Origin: Arabidopsis thaliana
Lineage: Eukaryota > Streptophyta > Magnoliopsida > Brassicales > Brassicaceae
NCBI RefSeq assembly: GCF_000001735.4
Contig: NC_003071.7
Location: 7,495,151 to 7,559,150 of the forward strand
Reading direction: 5' to 3'
DNA: 64,000 bases
The notes under the pieces were generated by a model. It searched no databases. It was not told the origin of the DNA and was given only the letters and a program-made list of their open reading frames with translations. Each line of letters starts with the position of its first letter. Positions within the stretch are counted from its first letter, which is position 1. Positions 38,387 to 48,939 of the stretch are shown here, one piece after another. A program made the translations under genes and the position numbers.

Positions 38387-40726
38387 TTAACTCTGAACTT
38401 CATTGAATTTAAAGACACAGTCGTAAAGTCGTCCTCCGAGAAACTGTGCTACTTCAACGTGCTTCACCTGCATAACCAAAGATGTTCATGACAAGTCAGA
38501 ATAAAGAGAGAGTAACGTGACATAGAGAAAGTACTACCATTCCGATCTTGAGAGAATCACACTTGAACTGAGCATAAAGGTTTGTCTCGATCCCGCGACC
38601 CTGATTACAACAGCCAAGAAGTTAGCTAACAAAGCCAAGACTAGTTGTTAAATCGTGCTTCACTTTCACATTGTATGGGCCCCTACCATGCCTTCTAGGA
38701 TGACTAAGTCTGCATCAGATGAAAGGTAAGCAAGCTCGTGCGATACTCTTGAGAGATCAATAACCTGAAACAAATTTTCGAGAGGGAAAAAGAAAAAAAC
38801 CTTAAGAATCTAATGAATAAACCCATTTCTGTCTCTGGAGTTTCTAATGTCTTACCGCTAAATCGTTCCCTGAATTTGCAATCAGAAGCTTTGAAGTATC
38901 AACGCCTATCAATTGGCCATTTCCATCCTTTAACTGGTAGATTAAGTCTAATAAATCAGATTCACTTTTCATGAATTAGTTAATATCAAGAATTACATCA
39001 TTCATCACCTGCGACACGATATCTGTAAGCTCAGTATATGTTACATCGTTGATAGCTGGCAGCTCGTTAGCAGCTAGCACCACCTTCAGGGGGGAATATA
39101 AAGAAAGAACAATTTAGATAGTACTCTGCATCACTCAGGGGACTGTAAAAAAAGACTCGGTCATTTTCAAAGGTACCGTACCTGAATTCCTCGACGGAGC
39201 AACTCTCTTGCGAAAGGCAAAATACCCAAAATTATGTCTGCACCAGAATTATCAACAAAAATCACTGCCTGTCATAAACAATTAATTTTGTCAAGCGGTT
39301 AACCTCTGAAGTCTGAACATCGCATTAGATAAAGCACAAAACAAACAAGTGACCTTCTTCCAAGGCTTCTTGACCCATTTGGCTTGGAACTTGTTCAAGT
39401 CATCGATGACCCATGGTCGTGGAACCAAGTTTTGAGAGGTAGCCAAGAAAGATATGCCATCCCTTGAGAAAACCTCAGCAAGCTTCAAAATGCGAAAAGA
39501 AAAGAGCGCGTAATTAGGACAAGCTTTTCCTGTGGGAGCACCAAAGAGAGACAACTGAAGAAACCAGCGTTGTTCAAGTAATGGAATACCTGTGCAGAAC
39601 CAAGATCAAAGATGTTTCCAGCAAATATCCCTCTCACCAAATTCTCTAACCGTTCTCCGTCATCTTCAATAGCATCACTCAGACTGACAACTTCAGGAAA
39701 TAGTGATATAGCCTTTGCATTCTCCTCATCCTATTCATTGAATGCAAGCTCATCTAATCAGAGAGAGCGGGCGAGAGAAAGAGTATCTCTGTATCTGAAA
39801 ACCTCAAGTGCCCTTGAAAGAAAATTCGAACCTTGACTTTCTTGAATATGTCCCTAAATCCTAACTCTCTGAGTAAATGCTCACGAACTCGGCCGAGAAT
39901 CTGAAAACAAGCCAAAATAATCCATGAAAACAAAACTCACTACATCAAAGAGAAAGATCATAAGGTGTTTTCGACTTACAACACCATCTGGTGGCCCACC
40001 ATTACTCTCTGGATCTTTCTTCCAGCCTTCAAGAAATCCCGCATATCTTCCAGATTCAAAGTAAGACATATCAAACGCAAACCACAGGACACAAAACTCG
40101 TCTAGTTTATGAAGGTGACATTAGCAAAACATTTGCCTACAAACCAAAACTTTGAGAATTACCACATTAATACGCAAAGGCAAAAAAATATGTTACCTTT
40201 GTTCAAAAATTTTAGCTCTAGCAGGAGCATCTGGAACACTGGTATCGCTCTCTGCACGTTTCCTGCAAATGAAACAGCTTTAGAACAATGGAGAATAATT
40301 ATTGTTAAAATTAGGATTCCATCTGTTTCCTATAAGCTTCCAGAAACAATCTCGTGATGTTAAGTAAACACAGAGGAAAGTCAAAGCAACAACTAGCAAC
40401 TACACTATCAATAGCTTAAGGGCTAAAAGTTTCATGAGTTTTGACAGAATTTGCAATTAATCAAGCAGACTATTGGAATATGAGCCTAAAAGAAGCAATT
40501 TTTGGTTTCAAAATCAAAACTTGATTCGACCCATGAGCAGTATCTAAATGAGGTCAAAGTAGAGAGAGAGGAACTTGAAAGAAGGAATGGAATTGGCGAA
40601 GACGTTGATCCAGGAGATTTCAGTAGGAGTGGCTTTCTTGAGATTATCGGAAGGGAATCTATAAGGAATGGTGCAAGCTCTGTAGTTGGTTTCAATCGGC
40701 GTTGGTAACAGAGGAAACGGAATCAT
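38387..40726 (-). CDS. DUF89 / PANK4-like damage-control phosphatase, left copy, At2g17320 (12 exons)
   Basis: Minus-strand exons, 5' to 3': 40575-40726, 40197-40262, 39980-40046, 39832-39900, 39590-39730, 39354-39482, 39182-39268, 39009-39083, 38856-38933, 38687-38764, 38538-38600 and 38387-38467, giving 361 residues. Every exon except the first has the same length as in the second copy at 46465-48939. The DUF89 fold is a metal-dependent phosphatase that removes harmful phosphometabolites, here the branch related to the C-terminal domain of pantothenate kinase 4. Metal-site motifs [14 protein letters not shown] and IANSGNDLA and the loop [12 protein letters not shown] are intact. It starts MIPFPLLP, lacking six residues (MESDSE) of the other copy. 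Nothing suggests loss of function. Confidence 0.92.
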
Positions 40727-40807
40727 CTCCGAATTGATAACGACGAAGAACGAGTGTCTAATAGATCCGGGTCGGGTATGTACGGGTCAGTTTTCGGATT
40801 GTATTTA

Positions 40808-41997
40808 GAGATAAGTTGAAAAGTAGACACTTTTTCTACAAATAATTTGCAAAGTAGGTAGTTTTTTAGTTATTTTTTAGAAATAGACACTTTTCTCTTT
40901 CCTCTCTATTTAGTAAATGATTTATATAACCTTTTGTTATTTTGTTATGTAGTAAGATAAAAACAAAATTTAAGTCAAATTTTACTTTTTCTCTTTTTTA
41001 TTTTTACTTAAATATTTTTACTTTGTTTGATAATAATTTTTCATAAAAAATTACCATATAATCATATTAACTTTAAATTTTTTATGTTAATCTAAAAAGA
41101 CTAATTTTGCTATATTTCAAAAATATGTAGCATTTTTTTATTTAATTTCAACCGACGGTATACGCAATATTGTTAAAACTGGTGAACAAATGTTAGTGTA
41201 CGATAATAATGTAAAAGTTAATATATAATATTGATGTAAGAAGTGATAGACCGATTACAATGGTATACAAAATGGTGTACAAAGATGATTGAAAATATGG
41301 TGTACATGATCGTACACCTTTAGAGATATATAAAACAGTGTACTAACATTGGTGTACGAGATGATTTACACCACTAACTAAAATAATGATTTATACATTT
41401 CTAGTAAGTGTACACTTTGTTTACCAATCTTATATGCTATCATTTAAAAGTTGTATACACCATTCTATTCACCAATCGTCATAATAGTTTCAATCATTTT
41501 GTACACCATCAAGATTAACTTAATTATGTACACCATCATGTACACCATTATATTGAGTAATAATATTTGGTTTATACAATCATTATGTTTGTAAAATATT
41601 AAAAACAACATTACCTCTAGTTATGAAATATCGGTATACACACTTGTACACCAATGAATAATAGTTAGTATACAAAACGATGTTTGAAATGTTTGTGTAT
41701 TAAATTGATGACATAAAAATACTCTAAAAATCAATATAATTTTTTAAGAAAACTAAAATAAAGAAAAATAGAAAATAAAGACAAACAAAATAAAATAAAA
41801 ATGGTCTCTCATATTATTTTTATTCTCTCTCAAGATAAAGGGTATTTTAGTATTTGATAGGTATTTTGTTTTTTAGTCTATTAGACATATTCTCTATCTC
41901 ACAAAAAGTAAAAAAAAGTGTCTATATCTCTAATTTTTTAAAAAACTACCTATTTTGCAAATTATTTTTGAAAAAGTGTCTACTTTACAAATAAACC
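40808..41997. mobile_element. Non-autonomous Mutator-like element with long inverted ends, 1190 bp
   Basis: Terminal inverted repeats of about 90 bases: the left end reads GAGATAAGTTGAAAAGTAGA and the reverse complement of the right end GGGTTTATTTGTAAAGTAGA, then both continue CACTTTTTC and on to AATAATTTGCAAA and TAGGTAGTTTTTTA. An exact 9-base target duplication TTGTATTTA flanks it (40799-40807 and 41998-42006), the hallmark of Mutator elements. There is no transposase frame. The interior has many TGTACACC motifs in both orientations. It sits upstream of the left DUF89 gene; the right copy of the duplication has the uninterrupted site near 49100. Confidence 0.92.
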
Positions 41998-42186
41998 CTT
42001 GTATTTACTACTTTAAATAGTAGCCAAATTCCAAACTTCGTGGTGTTTTTGTATATATATATATATCATTTATTTTGTAGATGTTGAAATTTATGAGTGA
42101 AATTATTAGCATACGATCAAACAAGCAACATAACAAACAAAGATCAAAGGAAAGATTAAAAAAAAAAAAAAGTTGCAACAAGGTTT

Positions 42187-44272
42187 TTAAGAAAAGGGAC
42201 GACGCTTGTAACGAACCATGACATTTCCTTTAGCACCAACGACCAAAGCATTCCAGTTGATTTCAGGGAAAGGTGACACTAACTCAAGCTCAAAGTTTCT
42301 CAATAAGTGACACCATACGGCTTTGATCTGCAAGAACGCAAATGATCCACCAGGACACTCGTGCCTACCAGCTCCCAAAGAGATGTATGAACACGAACCA
42401 GCTGCTTTATCCTCTTCTCTTTCCTTTGAAAATCTATCCGGATCAAAATTTTCCGGATCTTTGTAGACATGAGGTAAGCGGTTGGCGAATGCAGGAGAAG
42501 TTGCAACGATATGACCCTTTGGTATCTCATATTGCTTTCCTTCTCGAGTTGTCACGGTGAAATCACTGTGTACTGTTCTCAGCAGTAAGATCTTTGGAGG
42601 GTGAAGCCTTAAAGCTTCTTTTGCACTGCGAAACAGAAAATCCATCTCAGACAAAACATCGTAGTCGATCTTGTCCCCATGTTTTCCAATCAGTTTCTTC
42701 TGCTCGTCCAAAGCCGCGGACCACCAGTGTTTGTTTTGAATTAGATAAGCACCGGTCCATGTGGCAGTGATAGAGCTTGTATGTTGTCCTGCAAACAAAC
42801 CAGCAATGAGCAAACCAGTTACTTCAGATTCAGTTGTCTCTCTACCGTCTTTGTACTTTGAGTCGATGAAACATTGTAGCATGTCGTTCTCTGATTTGTC
42901 ACCAGAGCGTTTTCTTGTTGCTATGATGTTTGAAAAGATTTTTGCAATCTTTCCGCGAGCACGGTCACGACAATTGTGAGCTGGAATGGGGAGCTTTGGG
43001 AAGATGACACTTATGGGTTGCATGCCTTTATCAAGGTCATGGAACAATGGAGCAACATCATCAAAAAGTTGGTCACGGACTTCTCGACCCAATAGACATC
43101 TACTAGCAGTCAAGGTGATTAGACGCTCTAACTCGGCCTTTAGATCCACTTCCCCACTTTCTCCCCATTTTGAGAAGTAATCCTGCAAACATTACATAGA
43201 AAATGATTGGCAAATATATGTACATACAAGTGCTTTCCAAAAATTATATACAGTATATGTTATTTTCCTTTTGGATGTCAAAACTCAAAAAAATAAAAAA
43301 ATTGCGATTTTATATAAGGTAAATAATACTAATAAAACTAATAATATATCTGAATTGCGATTATATATCTCCATAAATAAAATTACTATGAGATAAAGAG
43401 ATGATGAATTTTTTTTTATTTTTTTCTTGAATATCTGGAAGTTCAAGCCCGAAAGTCTACATCTTCTAGAGACGAGAGCCACACCAAGTTAAATTTATCT
43501 CCTCAAATACAACATTTCCACATGCATGAGAGATTTACCACTGGGTCAACAGCTCTAGTGTTTCAAAATGTTTGATGTTTTGGCTATAACACAAGGGTTA
43601 TGACATACATTTTTTTTCAAAAAATATTAAATAAAAATAACTCAACCAATTATCAAAATAGCTATAAAATTAGTCGCACGGTTTCTAATAAAGCTAAAAA
43701 TATCAAAACATATTTTACATTTTGAAACACTAGACCATCAAATCTTTTAGAATATTTTGTCAAAAAAAATTGTATATATTCAATGCAGCTTTTTATTACC
43801 TCAGTTTCTTTAGTCATCTGATCAACATAACCCCTTAATTGTTGACCTTGAGAGCGCTGGAGAAGAATCGGAACTGCTCCATCCGAACGGGATAGTCAAC
43901 ATCAAACACAACTCCGGGGCCAAAAGTAGGCACATTAAATTTGTAAATTTCTTTCTGGCTGAGTTCAGATTCATAAGCGTTGAAAAAGTGGGACGAGACT
44001 TCGGGACCGATGAGAAAAGTGATGTTTTTGTGAAGAAGCTTCACTGTGAAAACACTTCCAAGCTTAGGATATTCCTCTCTAAGTAGCACTATTGGACCTT
44101 TCATGAAGCGGATTAGGGATCCGATAAATGGAGGCCACGCTTGAAGAACTGGAGGGAGTGGGACGACACTTGTTTTCTTCTTGGATTTGGAGGAGGTTAT
44201 GAGTTTGGCCACAACAAACACTATAATAATAGCCACACTCGTCTTCAACAGCGTATAGTAATCCCAGTCCAT
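42187..44272 (-). pseudogene. CYP51G2: CYP51 (obtusifoliol 14-alpha-demethylase) copy with a frameshift, At2g17330
   Basis: Two exons, 43800-44272 and 42187-43182, separated by a 617-base intron. It is clearly the sterol 14-alpha-demethylase family: an N-terminal membrane anchor (LLKTSVAIIIVFVVAKLI), AWPPFIGSLIRFMKGPI, VPTFGPGVVFDVDYPVR, the oxygen-binding AGQHTSSITATWTGAYL, the ExxR helix KEALRLHPP and the haem loop GAGRHECPGG. Exon 1 is 473 bases, one short of a multiple fitting the family; the frame changes near 43838 and meets a stop at 43835-43837, after the family motif EQFRFFSSALK-VN. The haem loop has Leu in place of the invariant Phe and a changed Cys environment (ECPGG against the usual GCLGE). 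Both fit relaxed selection. TAIR treats At2g17330 as an expressed pseudogene, as I remember. The intron carries a 179-base MITE. Confidence 0.9.
43555..43733. mobile_element. Short MITE in the CYP51 pseudogene intron, 179 bp
   Basis: The left end CTAGTGTTTCAAAATGT is repeated exactly as the reverse complement at the right end (to 43733); looser pairing continues inward (TTTTGGCT against TTTTTAGC). The interior is AT-rich with no frame. No clear target duplication was found, so the superfamily is open; hAT or Mutator types are possible. Confidence 0.75.
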
Positions 44273-44837
44273 TTTTTTCTCTCGTTAGGGTTCTTTAAAT
44301 CTGTGGAAAACCAACAAAGGAAATTTGTAAAACACGATATTTTTTTTTACGTTATTTGCTTACTATTACCATTTTTATGTTTTACTCTCAATAAAAATAG
44401 AAGCTAATCAAAATCTCTCTACATATAAGAAGATCTCAGTTGAATAATGGAGAAATGAAAATCAAAATCTGAGAAAAGCGGAATCAAAGTATATGCTGAA
44501 TGACAAATGCATGGAAGAAGCAAACTGAAAGTACCAATGAATGGATAAGTTACCTTAAATATGGCTGAAGATTATTATCAGAAGATTATCTAAAGAGTAA
44601 AAAGCTGAATGAGAAGGAAGTGTAGTCTGTAGTACTCACTGTCTTTTTCTTTTATAGGGAAATTGCACATGTTTAAGAACATAAATTAATTATAAAGTAG
44701 CATGTGCATATAGTTGGCGAAATCAAGTAATTTATTTTTGATGATTTGTGGTATTTATCTTTCTTTTTTTTTGAATGAATGTAAAATTATATTTATAAAA
44801 AAAACTATTCATAAAAAAATTGTATGTACAATGAATA

Positions 44838-45490
44838 CAGTAGAAACTCTGTAAATTAATACTCGATAAATTAATAAACATGATAAATTAATATATTATG
44901 TCGGTCCCAAGTCGGGCCAATGTAAATATTAACCAAAATCGATAAGATAATAAGATAATAATTATTTTGAAATCTCTATGTAAAAATATGGTCCTAATAA
45001 TATCATAAATTAATAATCATAAATCTTAAATATGCTTTTAAGATAATCTAGTATAATATGAATTTAATTTTCTTAGTCTTTTTTAAAAGTTCGAATCTTG
45101 TTGAAGTTCATGTCTAATTTTTTTATTGCATCAAAAACTCCTGGTGTTGTCTTCTCGATATGCATCTAAAAGTTGTGATGACGTGATAATTGTTTTTTTA
45201 TGTATCATTATTTCTAAAAGTTTCATATTATCGTCTTCAACTTCTTCACCAACATTATAGAAACAAATCACAATTTCTTCTAAACTTTTTGAATTTTGGA
45301 GTATGCTTCATTTTTACCTAGATAATCGAATAGGCTATCGACATTTGTTCTATTCCGAAAGTATATAGTGTTATATTTTGCTTAAATATTTTTATAAATT
45401 AATATTTATTAATTTATGGATAAATTAATATCATTATAAATTAATAAAATTTTATGGTCCCAACATTATTAATTTATAGAGTTTTTACTG
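44838..45490 (-). mobile_element. Lemi1/Emigrant-type mariner (pogo) element, 653 bp
   Basis: The left end CAGTAGAAACTCTGTAAATT and the reverse complement of the right end CAGTAAAAACTCTATAAATT differ at two of 20 positions and both continue AATA. TA dinucleotides flank both ends, the mariner target duplication. These ends match Emigrant MITEs and their pogo-like relative Lemi1 as I remember them. Unlike Emigrant, this copy keeps the 3' end of a transposase frame on the minus strand, so it is an internally deleted Lemi1-like copy. Confidence 0.88.
45073..45310 (-). pseudogene. C-terminal tail of a pogo-like transposase inside the mariner element
   Basis: The minus strand reads open for about 75 codons to a TAA at 45073-45075. 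Segments include LEEIVICFYNVGEEVEDDNM, KLLEIMIHKKTIITSSQLLD and AYREDNTRSFDAIKKLDM. There is no ATG in a useful place and a stop lies just upstream, and the DDE catalytic part is missing. The acidic tail fits the C-terminus of pogo-type transposases. Confidence 0.65.
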
Positions 45491-45637
45491 TATAACTTTG
45501 AGAGTTAAGAGTTGAGAGTGTAGAAAAAACCCAAAGATTACAAGATTTACCCTTTTACTCCTACTTGTTAAAACAAAGCTCTCCTCGCGAAAAAAAAGGA
45601 AAAGCTTCGTGAGCTGTTACAGGAAGGATTTGTTTTT

Positions 45638-45829
45638 AGTATTATTATATTCTCAACTTCACCAACCAAATGTATCATTCTGCATTTTAGGCAATGTTTT
45701 TAAGGAGTTGTTTAGGTTTTAATTAGCACAGTATTATATTCAACTTCACCAACCAAATGTAACAGCTCATGCATGTATTTCTTCTTATATCCCAACTTGG
45801 TCGATCTGCATTTTAGGCAATACTTTACT
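45638..45829. repeat. Local duplication of about 60 bases with an insertion in one unit
   Basis: CAACTTCACCAACCAAATGT occurs at about 45654 and 45742, and CTGCATTTTAGGCAAT at about 45681 and 45810. In the second unit some 50 extra bases separate the two motifs. Confidence 0.85.
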
Positions 45830-45954
45830 AGAGATTCTTTTTGGCTTACGCAACCGACAGTCATTTATTTTCATTAATTAGTATCCCAACTTGAGTCTAC
45901 CTCCATACCATGTGCACACATTATATTTCACTTGACATGGTTACTGCTATAAGA

Positions 45955-46430
45955 AACTCACATCTAATCAATAACCCAATGTGCATGGTATCTTTGGTTC
46001 TCTTCACATTCAAACTAAACCACCTGACAAATACTTATACAACAGAAGAATAAAGACGTGTCCCGGTGTTGCCATTGTTTCCTACAAACATTTATACTAA
46101 CAAAGCTACATCCATCACTAAGAAAGGCCGTGATCCAAATACATCAACTTCTACATTGTGTGATTTGACCAAAACATACTTTCTTCTTCCTAGAATTCGG
46201 TTTTGCACAAAAAACATATTTTCTTCATTAAAATCTAATTAGACAAACCAGGCATAATTTCAACAAGTCCCTTTATTAGAGTGTATATAGTTGGTTTAGT
46301 TATGGTTTCCATTTTATCCATCAGTCCATCACAAACGAATAAATATTTTTGTTTCAAATTGATTTACCATATCAAGATGGAAAAATATTACTTTTTGTAC
46401 CCTATGTTTTGAATTAAAAATGACAGTAAG
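45955..46430. repeat. Duplicate of the 3' flank of At2g17350 (matches about 50100-50540)
   Basis: Shared sequence includes CCGGTGTTGCC, TTTCCTACAAACAT, ATACTAA, CATACTTTCTTC-like ATACTTTCTTCATT, ACAAACCARGCAT and TCAACAA/CCAACAATTCCC in the same order and orientation as 50225-50480. The match stops just short of the At2g17350 stop codon equivalent. It marks the end of the left unit of the DUF89 segmental duplication. Confidence 0.85.
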
Positions 46431-46464
46431 AGAGAAGTGAGACTGGAGAGTACTGAAATACTAA

Positions 46465-48939
46465 TTAGCTCTGAACTTCATTGAATTTGAAGACACAGTC
46501 ATAGAGCCGTCCTCCGAGAAACTCTGCTACTTCAAGATGCTTCACCTGCATAACAAAAGGATGGAGAATATGAGAAATCAGAAATCAGAAATAAGCAATA
46601 GGCACACAACATTTCTTTTCATTAATCTGTTGAGGAAAAAAAGAGAGTAACGTGACATTGAAACTACTACCATTCCAATCTTGAGAGAATCACACTTGAA
46701 CTGAGCATAAAGGTTTGTCTCAATTCCACGACCCTGATTAGAACAGCCAAGAAGTCAGTTAACAAAACCAAGACTAGTTAAATTGTTAACTCGCGTTTCA
46801 CTTTCAAACTATAAATGGGACTTACCATGCCTTCTACGATGACTAAGTCGGCATCAGATGAAAGGTAAGCAAGCTCCTGTGATACTCTTGAGAGATCGAT
46901 AACCTAAAACAGATTTTTGGGAGGGAGAAAAAAAGTAAGAATCCAATGAATAAAAGTATAAAACCATCTATATATCTTTCAGGGAGCTTCTAATGGCTTA
47001 CTGGTAAGTCATTCCCCGAATTTGCAATCAGAAGCTTCGAAGTATCAACACCTAGCAATTGGCCATTTTCATCCTTCAACTGTAAATTCAGACTAAAAAA
47101 TTAGATTCGCTTTTAAAAGCTGTGTATATCACGAATTACTCATTCATCACTTATTCACCTGTGACAAGATTTCTGTAAGCTCGGTACATGTTATGTCATT
47201 GATAGATGGCAGCTCATTAGCAGCCAGCACCACCTTGAAGGGGAAAGATGAAGAGGATGAACAATTCAGAGTATACTTAAGCTCACTGAAGAGACTGTGA
47301 AAAAAAAGACTCAGTCATAGTCAAAGGTACCTGAGCTCCTCGACGGAGCAACTCTCTTGCAAACGGCAAAATACCCAAAATTATGTCTGCACCAGAATTA
47401 TCAACAAAAATCACTGCCTGTCATGAAAAAGAGAAAATAAACAATTCATTTCGTCAAGCGGTTAACCACTGAAGTCTGAACGAAGCATTAAAAGGAAGAG
47501 CAAAACAAATGAGTGACCTTCTTCCAAGACTTATTGATCCATTTGGCTTGGAAGTTTTCCAAGTCATCAATGACCCATGGTCGTGGAACCAAGTTTTGAC
47601 AGCTAGCCAAGAAAGACATACCATCCCTTGAGAAAACTTCAGCAAGCTTCAAGATGTGAAAAGAAAAGAGCCCATAAATTAGGACATGCTTGCTGTGGGA
47701 GATACCAAAGAGAGGCGATTGAAAGATACCTGTGCAGAACCAAGATCAAAGATGTTTCCAGCAAATATCCCTCTCACCAAATTCTCTAACCGTTTTCCGT
47801 CATCTTCAATAGCATCACTCAGACTGACAACTTGAGGAAATAGTGATATAGCCTTTGCATTCTCCTCATCCTATTCATTGAATGTGAACTCATCTAATCA
47901 GAGAGAATAAGTGCTAGCTATCTGAAAACCTCAAGAAAACTGAAAGGAAATTCACACCTTAACTTTCTTGAATATGTCCCTAAATCCTAACTCTCTGAGT
48001 ACTTGCTCACGAAGTCGGCATAGAAGCTGAAAATAAGCCAAGATAATCTATGAAAAGAAGAAAGCTCACTACACCAAAGGAAAAGATCATGTGGTGTTTA
48101 TACTTACAATGCCATCTGGTGGTCCGCCATGACTCTCTGGATCTTTCTTCAAGTCTTCAAGAATCCCAGCATATCTTTCAGATTCAAGGTAAGAGATATT
48201 AAACGCAAATCAAAAGACTGAAACACTATCTTGAGAATCAAACAAACCACAGGGCACAGCCTTTGTTCTACTTTATGAAGGTGACAATGACAAAAGATTT
48301 CATACCAACCAAAACCTTGAGAATTACTACCAATTATGCAAAAAATTTACCTTTCTGCAAATTTTTCAGCTCTAGCAGGAGCATCTGGAACAGTGATATC
48401 GCTCTCTGCACGTTTCCTGTAAATGAAACAGCTTTAGAACATAGAGATTTAATGGGATTTTCTGGTTAAAAAACAGGATTGCAACTGTTGCCTATAAGCT
48501 TCCAGAAACTACTCTTGATGTAAATAAGTCAAAAACCAAGTAAACCCAGGAAAGTCAACACAAACAACAAACCAACGACATTAGTCGAATTTAGCTGAAA
48601 GACGAAAAGTTTCCTGAGCTTTTTGATATTTGAGGCTAAGAGAAGTAGTTTTTTGGTAACAAAATCAAAGCTTGGTCTGACCCATGAACATGAACAGAGT
48701 CTGAATCTGGTCAAAGTAAATAGAAACTAAATAAGGTCGGAAGAGAGAAGTAGTGAGAAGAGAATGAACTTGAAAGAAGGAATGGAATTGGCGAAGACGT
48801 TGATCCACGAGATTTCATTTGGAGTGGCTTTCTTGGGATCATCAGAAGGAAATCTGTAAGGAATTGTGCAAGCTCTGTAGTTGTTTTCTATTGGCATCGG
48901 TAGTTGAGGAAACGGAACCATCTCTGAATCGCTCTCCAT
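46465..48939 (-). CDS. DUF89 / PANK4-like damage-control phosphatase, right copy, At2g17340 (12 exons)
   Basis: Minus-strand exons: 48770-48939, 48351-48416, 48108-48174, 47958-48026, 47730-47870, 47518-47646, 47331-47417, 47159-47233, 47002-47079, 46826-46903, 46671-46733 and 46465-46545, giving 367 residues, the length I remember for At2g17340. This protein has a solved structural-genomics crystal structure (1XFI) with a DUF89 metal-dependent phosphatase fold. Motifs: [63 protein letters not shown] and [18 protein letters not shown], the first Asp/Asn sets giving the metal ligands. The likely job is to dephosphorylate damaged phosphopantetheine-type metabolites. It is the better-preserved of the tandem pair and keeps the MESDSEMVP start. 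Confidence 0.95.

Noticed and set aside
42761-43180. Plus-strand frames opposite CYP51
   Set aside because: Mirror images of the long CYP51 exon; no plausible protein.
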